Assembly: GCA_017307735.1 (NCBI GenBank)
Contig: JAFKGR010000010.1
Span: 1 to 64,000, forward strand
Direction: 5' to 3'
Origin: Chitinophagaceae bacterium
Lineage (GTDB): Bacteria > Bacteroidota > Bacteroidia > Chitinophagales > Chitinophagaceae
DNA length: 64,000 nucleotides
Shown here: piece after piece, positions 42,667 through 51,663 of the stretch
Layout: the number at the start of each line of letters is the position of its first letter
How positions within the stretch are numbered: the first letter of the stretch is position 1
Notes under the pieces: model-generated
What the model was told of the DNA's origin: nothing
The model's input: only the letters and a program-made list of their open reading frames with translations
Database searches by the model: none
Made by a program: the position numbers and the translations under genes

Positions 42667-44289
42667 ATGGAAAGAGGATTCTTTCATATCATTCTTTGTC
42701 TCATCCTTTCACAATTTGCTTTTGCCCAGCAATACGATGAATCGTCCTTTAAATATTTTACCATTAAAGACGGACTGTCTGACAATTATATTACCGGTAT
42801 TGCCCAGGATTCAACGGGAAATATCTGGATCGCTACCGAAGCCGGCCTCAACTTGTATGATGGCAATGCCATTCAAAAAATCCCTTCTGTGTTGCAGGGA
42901 ACCAGAATTCCTTCCAACATCAGAAATCTTAAATCTTTTCGGCCCAACCAATTGGCGGTAATCACCAATGAAGGGGTGATTCTGCTGGATACCAAAAATT
43001 ATACAAGTAAAAAATACCTGGTGAGTGAAAATACTCCATTTTCTGTTTTCCAAAATAAAGGATGGGATGCTGTACCATTGCCAGGTGAATCATTGGCAGT
43101 TACAACAGCCACAGGTTTTTATGTGTTTGATTCTTCCCGCAAATTGATTTTCCGGCATGACGCTTACACCGAAAATGATTTTGACAAAAGAACCATACGT
43201 TATGGCAGAGAAATCTTTCCGCTCAACGATGCTCTATACCTGGTTCAGATTCAAGAAGAAGGTGTTGCCGTATTCAACAATGCCAAGAAAGAATTTATCG
43301 TAAAGGGAAAAGGAGATAAAAAGTGGGATTTTTTTTCATTGGGATTTCAGTCCGGGATGAAGGCCTGGATCACAAAATTTCAACTCGATCCGGACAGATT
43401 CCTTTTTATTGAAATTGGTATTGATTCTGTTTTTTATTATCAGCATCAATCGCGAAAAATCATTAAAAGCCCGTTGCCTTTTCACCCGGCAGATGAATTA
43501 AACTGGACATCAAAAATCACGATGGTAACCGACACCTCCTTCGTAATCAATGGTGGCAATGAGGGTTTTTGGTTATTACATTTCAATCCGAAAAGTGGGA
43601 GCATAACCGGAAATAAGAAAAAATATTTACCGGGTTTTAAGATCAACTGTATTTTTAGTGATAGAGAAAAACGTCTTTGGATAGGAACAACGGAAGGGCT
43701 TTTTCAGCAAAAATTATTTCCTTCGGCTATAAAAACATTTTCATATACACCGGAAATGTTGAAGGATTCTGTTCAAAAGGAAATCTCATCTGTTTATCGT
43801 TACAAAGATCGTTTATATGTAGGCCGTTTCGCCCGTCAATCGGGATTGATGATTCTTGATACTGCCACGATGCTTCCTTTGGCGAACCTGAGTTTCTATG
43901 GTAACAACAGCCAGTTTAATGAAGTTTTATCCATTCAAATGTATCACAATGACACCCTGTGGCTCGGAACATTCGGAGGTTTGATTTGGTTAGATACAAA
44001 AACCCATCATTACGGGAAAGTGTCATTGAATCAATCGTCCCCATTGCGTTTGAATGTGCTTTCCCCGATTGGCAAGGATGGAAATGCGTGGCTTCTTCGG
44101 TTTGGATCAGATTTAGCATCGCTTTACAATCCTGCAAAACGGGAGATTGTGAATTATTCAAAAGAAAGTTCGCCATTGCTACCTCTGCCGCATGTAAATA
44201 TTGCTGCCGGCGATGCAAAAATTATTGCAGATCAATTGTCCGGATGTCAGGGTCATTGCCACCTTCAACGATCCGGTTCGGGCGGTTAA
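42667..44289 (+). CDS. Truncated two-component regulator propeller protein
   Basis: This 540-residue protein has a signal peptide (about 1-20, ending FAFAQQ) and periplasmic beta-propeller repeats of the Reg_prop kind: DGLSDNYITGIAQDSTGNIWIATEAGLNLYDG, NCIFSDREKRLWIGTTEGLF and LSIQMYHNDTLWLGTFGGLIWL. Related sensors run to about 1000 residues, with a Y_Y_Y domain, a membrane helix and a histidine kinase after the propeller; all are missing here. Sense ends near 44195 (about residue 510). The last about 30 residues (AAGDAKIIADQL... to GSGG) are the following regulator read in another frame. It cannot signal as a kinase. An internal deletion is the simplest explanation. Confidence 0.75.
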   Translation: MERGFFHIILCLILSQFAFAQQYDESSFKYFTIKDGLSDNYITGIAQDSTGNIWIATEAGLNLYDGNAIQKIPSVLQGTRIPSNIRNLKSFRPNQLAVITNEGVILLDTKNYTSKKYLVSENTPFSVFQNKGWDAVPLPGESLAVTTATGFYVFDSSRKLIFRHDAYTENDFDKRTIRYGREIFPLNDALYLVQIQEEGVAVFNNAKKEFIVKGKGDKKWDFFSLGFQSGMKAWITKFQLDPDRFLFIEIGIDSVFYYQHQSRKIIKSPLPFHPADELNWTSKITMVTDTSFVINGGNEGFWLLHFNPKSGSITGNKKKYLPGFKINCIFSDREKRLWIGTTEGLFQQKLFPSAIKTFSYTPEMLKDSVQKEISSVYRYKDRLYVGRFARQSGLMILDTATMLPLANLSFYGNNSQFNEVLSIQMYHNDTLWLGTFGGLIWLDTKTHHYGKVSLNQSSPLRLNVLSPIGKDGNAWLLRFGSDLASLYNPAKREIVNYSKESSPLLPLPHVNIAAGDAKIIADQLSGCQGHCHLQRSGSGG

Positions 44290-44926
44290 ATTTTTGTCTG
44301 ACACTGCGCCGGATATTATCTTCCTGGATATTGTCATGCCGGAAATGAGTGGCCTTGAATTACTCAAAGCATTAAAAGATATTTCGTCTGAAGTTATTTT
44401 TATAACAGCCCACAATCAATATATGATTGACGCATTTCACTTTAGTGCATTGGATTACTTGCTGAAACCTGTAGAAGATAATTTACTGAGAGATGCCGTT
44501 GCCCGTGCAAGAAAAAAAATTCAATGGAAGGCCGGGAATAAAAATGTGGAAACATTTGTGTACAATTTGGGCCAGCAAAATAATTCTCAAAAACAAAAAT
44601 TGTGTATTCCCACTCAAAAGGGCTTTCAGGTGGTAAGCCTGGAGGATATTATACACATTACCGCTTCCGGTAATTATTCCAACATTTATTTTCTGAATAA
44701 TAAAAGTGAATGCACCACCAAGCCCATCAATGAATATGAAAGTTTATTGCAGGACGTGGGATTTGTAAGGATTCATAAATCGTGCATCGTAAACATCATG
44801 CATGTAAAGGAATACCGGCGTGGCGAAGGGGGAGTGGTTCGTCTGACAAACGGACAAGAAATGGAGGTATCAAGACGAAAGAAGGATCTGCTTATAACCA
44901 AAATAAGAGAGCATTTCAAATACTGA
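44201..44926 (+). CDS. LytTR response regulator lacking its N-terminal acidic pocket
   Basis: The reading frame opens just after a stop at 44195-44197, at TTG 44201 or ATG 44213. It begins LLPAMQKLLQINCPDVRVIATF, which corresponds to helix 1 of a receiver. The first strand with its DDE metal-binding residues, about 11 residues, is missing. The phosphoacceptor Asp (IIFLDIVMPEMSG), FITAHN and LLKPVE are kept, as is the whole LytTR domain (about 135-240, IIHITASGNYSNIYF, RIHKSCIVN, EVSRRKKDLLI). Without the acidic pair phosphorylation should fail. It overlaps the truncated sensor by 89 bp in a different frame. Confidence 0.75.
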   Translation: MLPAMQKLLQINCPDVRVIATFNDPVRAVKFLSDTAPDIIFLDIVMPEMSGLELLKALKDISSEVIFITAHNQYMIDAFHFSALDYLLKPVEDNLLRDAVARARKKIQWKAGNKNVETFVYNLGQQNNSQKQKLCIPTQKGFQVVSLEDIIHITASGNYSNIYFLNNKSECTTKPINEYESLLQDVGFVRIHKSCIVNIMHVKEYRRGEGGVVRLTNGQEMEVSRRKKDLLITKIREHFKY

Positions 44927-45372
44927 TATCCAGATATTTTTCCTGCGAATAATTTCAATAAGACAGCGCACCTTGTCTGATCAACCGGAAAATATGATTT
45001 CTGTGCCATTTGGCATGGAGGCACCGCCGTTAATGAAATGGCGTTTATAGCAACTATGCTTAATAGTTAAGTTTGAGTAAACAATAAAAAAGGAATAGTA
45101 AATAAATACTTTTTTACCGGTTTGATCCTTTTTCCTGTTAAACCCATCTGAAAAAATCCAACTATTTTTTGTATAAACAGAAGAGCTTATTGAATTGTTA
45201 TTGGTAATCTTTTTATGCTGATTTGAGAGAGCGCTTATGAAAAAGGGCTTAATAAAAAAGATACCCGGATACCTGATAAACCTGCATAACCCCCATAAAG
45301 AAGTTGAATGACTTTGGAAAAAGTGATGAATAAATAAATTTCAAAGGGGTTAAAAAATTAAAACTAAAAGTT
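44927..45372 (+). other. Long intergenic region upstream of the propeller/HYR gene
   Basis: This 446-bp stretch holds no clear gene. TTTA at 45044-45047, a 20-bp spacer and TAAGTTTG at 45068-45075 form a fair promoter, about 300 bp before the next start codon, implying a long leader. Within it AAAAAGGA (about 45087-45094) can pair with TCCTTTTT (about 45126-45133), and a 24-codon frame (ATG 45237 to TGA 45311) reads MKKGLIKKIPGYLIN..., possibly a leader peptide. An inverted repeat GTGCC/GGCAC lies near 45003-45024. Functions are unknown. Confidence 0.4.
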
Positions 45373-48300
45373 ATGAAAAAGAACTTCACAAAAAAAGCGC
45401 TGCTATTCGTACTATTGCTTTCCACTTTTGCGAGTTATGCACAGGTGCAGGAAGTTTGGACACGATCCTTTAGCTATAATAACGGAAGTAATGATGTGGC
45501 CGAAGTAATTGCGGTAGACATGGCTGGCAATGTATACGTAGCCGGAGCAAGTTCACCACGGTTTGAAAATTATCTTACTATAATAAAGTATGATGGGGCT
45601 GGAAATGAAATATGGCGAAAGGTATTTGGTGACCGCGATGATTCATATTATTGGCAAATTCATCCTGTTGAAATTTTTGTGGACAATAACTACGTGTATG
45701 TTGCTGCTACAAGTAATGCTGACGGTAATGTTTTTACAGTCGTAAAGTATGATTTGGATGGCAATTTCAGATGGTTGAAACGATTCGCAGGTGTGGGTAA
45801 TTTTGATTGGGGCCATGCCACCGATATGTCAGTGGACTTGTCGGGATATGTTTATGTTACAGGTTACATAGCCGAAGAGGCTTCTTTAGTTCCGCTTACC
45901 CAGATTTCAAATTATTTCACAGTAAAACTTGATGGACAATCAGGGGATCAACTTTGGGTAAGAACCTATAACGGAGCTGATCCGGGTAATGGTACTAATA
46001 TCCCATCTTCAATGGTTGTTGATCCAACCGGCAACGTTTATATCACAGGCACAAGTCTTCTAAATGGCCAGTTTGACATCGCCACAATAAAGTATAGTAC
46101 AACTGGTGTTTTACTATGGATTCGACGGTATGCCGGAGCATTAAATTCTGACGATGGCGGTAATGACATAGCACTAGATGCAAACAATAATGTTTATATA
46201 ACAGGTTACACCACCGAGACCGATGATAACATAAATTTTATTACAATTAAGTATAGCGCCGATGGCGACCAGCAATGGTTACGGACCTATAATGGTTACG
46301 AGAAGTATATTGACCGGGCTTTGGTCATGACGATCGATGGAGATAATAATGTTTATGTCGCGGGTATCACTCACGAATTGGCAACAACACAGGGTAATTC
46401 TGATTTTTTGACGATTAAATATAATACAGACGGCGCACAGCTTTGGACCAGCAGGTACAATGGTAGTCTCATCGAAGGCCCTGATGATATAGTGCTAGAT
46501 GGGAATAATAATATTTATATAACAGGCCAAGCCTACCCTTCAAAAATTGTGACCTTTAGGTTAAACTCTGGAGATGGGTCCCAATCCTGGGTTAAAGAAT
46601 TTACTCCGAGAGCGGGTGACTTTCTTTTTCTGTTTACTCCTAAAGTTTCGCTGGCGGTAGACGCAAACGCTAATGTGTTTGTATGTGGGGGAGTGAAACC
46701 GTCAGTTGAAAATGAAAATTGTGATTTTATTACAATAAAGTATTCCCAATGTGCCATCACCTGTCCGGATAATATTACCGTTAATGCGGCTTCCGGAACC
46801 TGTAGCGCCGTAGTAACTTACCCCGAAGCAACAACTTCCGGCGCCTGCGGATCGGAGATCACCTACAGCCACGCATCCGGATCAAGCTTCCCGGTAGGCA
46901 CCACAACAGTTACTGTTACTTCCACAGAAACCGGAGCGACTTGCACATTTGACGTAACGGTTGTGGACAACCAACCGCCCGTTTTCACCAATTGCCCTTC
47001 CAATAAAACCGTCAATACCGATGCAGGTGTTTGTTACGCCTCAGTATCCAGTGTAAATGCCGGTACAGCTACCGCAACAGACAATTGCAGTGTAACGGTA
47101 ACGCCTGTACGAAGCGATAGCTTAACCATGACAGATAATTTCCCTGTGGGTATCACTACCATCACCTGGCTGGCGATAGATGCAGCTAATGACACGGTTA
47201 CCTGCACCCAAACCATAACAGTGGTTGACAACATACCACCAACCATTTCCGGAGTTTCGGTAAGTAAAACCGTATTATCGCCACCCAATCATAAAATGGC
47301 AGATGTGACCGTTGATTTTACGGTGACAGACAACTGTTCTGCAACCACCACCGTTACGGTTACCAGCGACGAAGCGGAAACAGGATTGAGCAATGGCGAC
47401 AAAGGGCCTGATATTATCAAGATTGATGACAAGCACTGGCAACTGCGTGCTGAACGGGATGGAAAAGGAGACGGCAGAGTGTACACCATTACCATTACTG
47501 CAACGGATGCATCCAACAATGTTACGACAGAAACACGCACCGTTGTTGTAGCACACAACATTGGTTCGCCACATTCAGGAGCAGCGTTTAAGGTGGGCAG
47601 TACCGTAAACTTTGCAGGTACCTTCTGGGATGTAACCGGTAATAAACATACAGCTCAATGGCTGATTGATGAAAAGACCACTGCAAAAGCCACGGTATCA
47701 GAGCCGTCGGGTATGAAGAACGGAACAATAACAGGTTCTTATAAGTTTACAACACCCGGAGTGTATAAACTGCAGATGAATATTACCGACCAGAAAGGTG
47801 TAACCACAACTACCAATACCAACGGCGATCTTCAGGCCACCGTGGTTGTGTATGATCCCAACGGCGGCCATACTTTCGGCGGCGGTTATTTTGCCTCTCC
47901 TGCTGGCGCTTTGAAAAACAATCCGGCCGTTGCCGGCAATGTCAGCTATGGTTTTACAGTGAACTATTTCAAAAGCGCCACCTATCCCAAAGGCGAAACA
48001 CAGTTAGATTTTCAATTGGGCGATTTTGAATTCAATGCACTGAACTTTGATTACCTCGTCATCTCCAGCGTCAAAGCCCAGTTTAAAGGAACAGGAAAAA
48101 TTACCGGCGACCAGGGCGGATATGCCTTTATCATGACAGTAATTGACGGACTACTGGACGGCAGCGGTACAGATAAAGTAAGGATGAAGATATTCAACAA
48201 AAACACCGGCGACGTTATTTATGATAACCAGCCGGGCGTAGGCGATGGGGATGATCCTGTAATGCCTGTAGGTGAAAACAGTATTGTGACCATTAGTTCT

Positions 48301-48639
48301 AATTCAACGAAGAATAGAATTAGTAACACGGCATCAGTTACAATAAATAATAAAACAAATAGCACTGAAACGGAAGTAAATCTCACGTCAACTGAACTTG
48401 AAATGAATGCCTATCCAAATCCAACCAGCTCCTGGTTTAACCTGAAAGTTAAAAGTCCAAACCATAAGGACAGGATCGTATTGCAGGTAACAGATTTAAA
48501 TGGTAAGGTGATAGAAACCAGGGCAATAGTACCAGGTCAAAATATCACAATAGGACAGACCTACAGGCCAGGAGCTTATTTTGTCAGGATTGTGCAGGGC
48601 AAAGAACAAAAACAAGCGAAGCTGATTAAGTTGAATTAA
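45373..48639 (+). CDS. Large T9SS cargo: beta-propeller repeats plus HYR domains
   Basis: This 1088-residue protein has a signal peptide (about 1-24, ending ASYAQ). About seven SBBP-type propeller repeats of some 55-60 residues follow (about 30-455, recurring GNVYVAG/ITG, TIKYxxDGxxLW and RYNG). HYR-type Ig domains come next (about 458-740: ITCPDNITVNAASGTCSAVVTYPEA, PPVFTNCPSNKTVNTDAGVC, VVDNIPPTISGVSVSKTVLSPPNHKM; shown in pieces). A mixed beta region (about 745-990) and a T9SS sorting domain (about 1010-1088: MNAYPNPTSSWFNLKV, QVTDLNGKVIETR, RPGAYFVRIVQG) complete it. It should be a secreted surface adhesin or scaffold; no catalytic motif is seen. Confidence 0.87.
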   Translation: MKKNFTKKALLFVLLLSTFASYAQVQEVWTRSFSYNNGSNDVAEVIAVDMAGNVYVAGASSPRFENYLTIIKYDGAGNEIWRKVFGDRDDSYYWQIHPVEIFVDNNYVYVAATSNADGNVFTVVKYDLDGNFRWLKRFAGVGNFDWGHATDMSVDLSGYVYVTGYIAEEASLVPLTQISNYFTVKLDGQSGDQLWVRTYNGADPGNGTNIPSSMVVDPTGNVYITGTSLLNGQFDIATIKYSTTGVLLWIRRYAGALNSDDGGNDIALDANNNVYITGYTTETDDNINFITIKYSADGDQQWLRTYNGYEKYIDRALVMTIDGDNNVYVAGITHELATTQGNSDFLTIKYNTDGAQLWTSRYNGSLIEGPDDIVLDGNNNIYITGQAYPSKIVTFRLNSGDGSQSWVKEFTPRAGDFLFLFTPKVSLAVDANANVFVCGGVKPSVENENCDFITIKYSQCAITCPDNITVNAASGTCSAVVTYPEATTSGACGSEITYSHASGSSFPVGTTTVTVTSTETGATCTFDVTVVDNQPPVFTNCPSNKTVNTDAGVCYASVSSVNAGTATATDNCSVTVTPVRSDSLTMTDNFPVGITTITWLAIDAANDTVTCTQTITVVDNIPPTISGVSVSKTVLSPPNHKMADVTVDFTVTDNCSATTTVTVTSDEAETGLSNGDKGPDIIKIDDKHWQLRAERDGKGDGRVYTITITATDASNNVTTETRTVVVAHNIGSPHSGAAFKVGSTVNFAGTFWDVTGNKHTAQWLIDEKTTAKATVSEPSGMKNGTITGSYKFTTPGVYKLQMNITDQKGVTTTTNTNGDLQATVVVYDPNGGHTFGGGYFASPAGALKNNPAVAGNVSYGFTVNYFKSATYPKGETQLDFQLGDFEFNALNFDYLVISSVKAQFKGTGKITGDQGGYAFIMTVIDGLLDGSGTDKVRMKIFNKNTGDVIYDNQPGVGDGDDPVMPVGENSIVTISSNSTKNRISNTASVTINNKTNSTETEVNLTSTELEMNAYPNPTSSWFNLKVKSPNHKDRIVLQVTDLNGKVIETRAIVPGQNITIGQTYRPGAYFVRIVQGKEQKQAKLIKLN

Positions 48640-48731
48640 TATTTGGAAATCTGATAAAACGTATTCTTTAGTTACTTATAATTATTTTTTAGAGAAGGCC
48701 TGTTTTTCATGACCAAATATAAAGCCACAAA

Positions 48732-48765
48732 AAAATCTGACAACTTTTATAAGTTGTCAGATTTT
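48732..48765. terminator. Bidirectional intrinsic terminator
   Basis: AAAATCTGACAACTT and AAGTTGTCAGATTTT form a perfect 15-bp stem around the loop TTAT. The A- and T-rich ends give a U-run on both strands. It lies between the convergent genes ending at 48639 and 48809 and should stop transcription from both sides. Confidence 0.85.
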
Positions 48766-48808
48766 GCATTGTTGGAATATCGATGAAATTGGAGAAGCCG
48801 TTTGGAAA

Positions 48809-50233
48809 CTATTTCAAAAACTTTACTTTTTTGTCAACATTTTGGGCTGTTTTTATTCCCTGATTTATTCCTTCTTCTACGGCCAGCCGTGTGTGAATAC
48901 CGCCGTAAACTCTCGAAATAGCAATATCATTTGCAAGCGCATAAAAAGAATTATAATCATAGGTACCCATATCTATGGTATTGCCATCAATAGTTATCTG
49001 TTGACCTTTGTAGGTGCCGTTGATGAAATGGACATTATCACCAAACACAGTTGTGAGGGCGTGTGTAAAGGATCCTGCAAAGGTGGCATGGTTAGCAGGA
49101 AAATCGGAATAAGGAGGTGTGCCGATCAATGGTTTCCACCAGGTAGCCGGGTCTGTAGAGGGTTCAATGACACGGCGAATGAATTGAAAAGGCCTTTCCT
49201 GCATGATTGTATATTTCGCTTTCATTGAGCCAATGGTGGCATCCATCAGGCTCATACCCGTTTTTGCAAAGGCAAATGCGGCTACATCAAGCATGGGATT
49301 CAACTGATCCAATATTTGTTTGAATACCGGAATATAACTCGCACCTCCTGGGTAACCATTTACCATTGGATCATTATAATAAAGTGCAAGGCGTTTTTGT
49401 TGAAAAGTCAGATTTTTTGAAATGTCATATACCTCCTGAAAATCTTTGTAATAAGGGGAATTTTTATCAACGTCGTTGTATGTATAGGGTTGTGAAGTTA
49501 CATTGTCGATACTCCCGGGTACAATGGTTCGTGTATTACCCCAATAGGCAAGCGGATTGGGCATTACCGGATTATTATTTTCCGGCCACCATTTACCGGG
49601 GGAATTGTCAGTCAGCACCATTTGCGGCCACGAGCTCCATGGATGATCTGTTGCTGCCCACTCCGCAATTTTCTGAGCTACCGCTTTGCCAAATTCTTTT
49701 GAACGTTCAAATATGGCTGCATTCCCGATCTCTGCCTCAAAGGCTGTGTTTAATCTGTCTTCGGTCTCCTCTATTGAATGGTCGGCAGCTTCCCTGAAGG
49801 TGAACAATTGCCTGGTTATTTCTGCCAAGGCAGCATTGGCACAGGTTGGCCAGTGATAGGCTTTTCCCGGTTCTGTTTTAGGCATGGCCGGCATTTCATT
49901 CAGTTGGCCTGAAAGGCTTTGGTATGCAGGCATACCGGGTACGACTGCTTCGTACAAGGCAACTCCGGAGTAGGCCATATATCTTCCTGCATTTACTCCG
50001 AAAGATTTTTTGGGTGAGTATAGCATTGACATTTGGGTTTCCAGCCATTCTTTCACCACATCGCTGGAAAAAGTTTTTGCCTGTTTCAGATGGCCGTTTA
50101 AATCGTCCTTTCCGTTCAATCCACTGTTTTCCATTTTTGACATCAGCGAAGGCCTCATCTCTTTTTTGCACGATAAGAAAACAGATGCAAATAGCAAAGG
50201 CATGATTACGGCACAAATTGTTTTTGATTTCAT
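48809..50233 (-). CDS. Vanadium-haloperoxidase/PAP2-like lipoprotein
   Basis: This 474-residue protein has a lipobox signal peptide (MKSKTICAVIMPLLFASVFLSC, Cys at 22). The C-terminal half carries the vanadate/phosphate pocket pattern of the PAP2-haloperoxidase superfamily: KYTIMQERPFQFIRRV (Lys and Arg), SDFPANHATFAGSFTHAL (equivalent of PSGHA with the catalytic His) and SRVYGGIHTRLAVEEG (Arg and vanadate-binding His). It would be lipid-anchored and may be a haloperoxidase or an acid phosphatase; sequence alone does not decide. It appears monocistronic. Confidence 0.82.
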   Translation of the reverse strand: MKSKTICAVIMPLLFASVFLSCKKEMRPSLMSKMENSGLNGKDDLNGHLKQAKTFSSDVVKEWLETQMSMLYSPKKSFGVNAGRYMAYSGVALYEAVVPGMPAYQSLSGQLNEMPAMPKTEPGKAYHWPTCANAALAEITRQLFTFREAADHSIEETEDRLNTAFEAEIGNAAIFERSKEFGKAVAQKIAEWAATDHPWSSWPQMVLTDNSPGKWWPENNNPVMPNPLAYWGNTRTIVPGSIDNVTSQPYTYNDVDKNSPYYKDFQEVYDISKNLTFQQKRLALYYNDPMVNGYPGGASYIPVFKQILDQLNPMLDVAAFAFAKTGMSLMDATIGSMKAKYTIMQERPFQFIRRVIEPSTDPATWWKPLIGTPPYSDFPANHATFAGSFTHALTTVFGDNVHFINGTYKGQQITIDGNTIDMGTYDYNSFYALANDIAISRVYGGIHTRLAVEEGINQGIKTAQNVDKKVKFLK

Positions 50234-50523
50234 AAAAAATGTTTTAAAAAGTTGAAAAATGATAACCGGATATTTATTCAGGGCTAAAATAAAATGGAGA
50301 TATCCTTTCTTTTTTTACAAATCGCTTAAAGAAAATTTTTGAAGAAATAAAGCTGTATTTTCTGATGTATGGCTCTTACAGTCATGTTGATGTCGTTTGT
50401 CGGAAAATGTAACGCCTGGTCTTTTTATATGAAATAAATATTTTATGAATGTTTATCTTCGGGTATTGAAAATATTTATTATATGTCTCTGCTTGTATGG
50501 CTGAGATAAAAAAATGAAAAACT

Positions 50524-51663
50524 TTGAAATCCATCAATGACTTTTTGTACAATGATTTTATTTTCTCTTCCCGCTGCAGGGTGTGGCGGCACATAGTGTA
50601 CTGGATTATTCATACGGTAATATGGGCTGAGATATGGGTACTATTGGGTTCTCCCGGGTCCTTTAGCCGTGAACTGATCAACATGACAATGTGGTTGCCT
50701 GTTTTTATTTTGTATGGTTATCCCATGGCTTATTGGGCAGTACCAAAATTACTGATGAAAGGAAGGTTGATTCAGTTCTTGCTTCTGATTTTTGCCTGGG
50801 GCTATGCAGGTTTGTACATTGACCTGTTGTACAGGTCTTACATTTATATCCCTATGCAGGAAGCCATGGGAATGAAAGATGTCCTTCCCAGAGGCCCGTT
50901 GACTTTCTGTTACCTGTGCCTTACTACTTCGGCTGCGGTGCCCATGGTCATCAAGTTTTTTAAATACTGGAACAAGAAACAACAGGACTGGCTAAATGCG
51001 CAGGAAGAAAGGATGGTAGCCGAATTGCAATTACTCAAAGCGCAGGTGCATCCGCATTTTTTATTTAACACACTCAATAATATCTACTCTTTTTCACTGG
51101 AAAATTCTCCCAAAACACCCGGTCTGATTCTGAAACTGTCCAATTTGCTCAGCTATATGCTTTATGATTGCCGGTCGGCAGAAGTACGTTTGGAAAAAGA
51201 GCTCGAGATCATGAAGAACTATATTGAACTGGAACGTGAACGCTATGACAAGCGAATTGATATTTCGTGGAAGGTGAGCGGGGAAGTCCGCAATACTTTT
51301 ATTGCCCCATTAATGATGCTGCCGTTTTTAGAAAATGCTTTTAAACATGGCACCTCTGAACAGATTGAAAAATCATGGCTTAGTGTGGATATTGCAGTGA
51401 CAGGAAACAAACTGAAAGTAAAAATTGCCAACAGCAAAAACGAATTTTCTAAATACTACAATCACGGAATCGGGATCGCCAATATCAGAAAGCGATTGCA
51501 ATTTATATATCCGGATAATCATGAACTGAAGATCAGTGATGAAAGTGATTTTTTTGTAGTGGCGCTTAAGATCCGTTTGTCCGGCCTGGCAGTACCCCAG
51601 CGATCATTCAATCCGGCAATCATACAATCCATTAAACATGATGCTACAGTGCCTGCTTATTGA
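50524..51663 (+). CDS. LytS/YehU-type sensor histidine kinase
   Basis: This 379-residue kinase has four membrane helices (about 23-150, starting WRHIVYWIIHTVIWAEIWVL), a linker helix, the phospho-accepting His in VHPHFLFNTLNNIYSFSLEN, the N box PLMMLPFLENAFKHGT and the G box HGIGIANIRKRLQFIYP. No extracytoplasmic domain is visible. A stop lies at 50515-50517 and no ATG precedes the first helix, so TTG 50524 is the likely start (GTG 50581 is an alternative). It overlaps its regulator by 26 bp and converges on the glucan utilisation locus. Confidence 0.9.
   Translation: MKSINDFLYNDFIFSSRCRVWRHIVYWIIHTVIWAEIWVLLGSPGSFSRELINMTMWLPVFILYGYPMAYWAVPKLLMKGRLIQFLLLIFAWGYAGLYIDLLYRSYIYIPMQEAMGMKDVLPRGPLTFCYLCLTTSAAVPMVIKFFKYWNKKQQDWLNAQEERMVAELQLLKAQVHPHFLFNTLNNIYSFSLENSPKTPGLILKLSNLLSYMLYDCRSAEVRLEKELEIMKNYIELERERYDKRIDISWKVSGEVRNTFIAPLMMLPFLENAFKHGTSEQIEKSWLSVDIAVTGNKLKVKIANSKNEFSKYYNHGIGIANIRKRLQFIYPDNHELKISDESDFFVVALKIRLSGLAVPQRSFNPAIIQSIKHDATVPAY

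Noticed and set aside
42716-44348. Frames in the plus strand overlapping the propeller sensor
   Set aside because: They carry no recognisable domains; only the 42667 frame gives signal peptide and propeller repeats.
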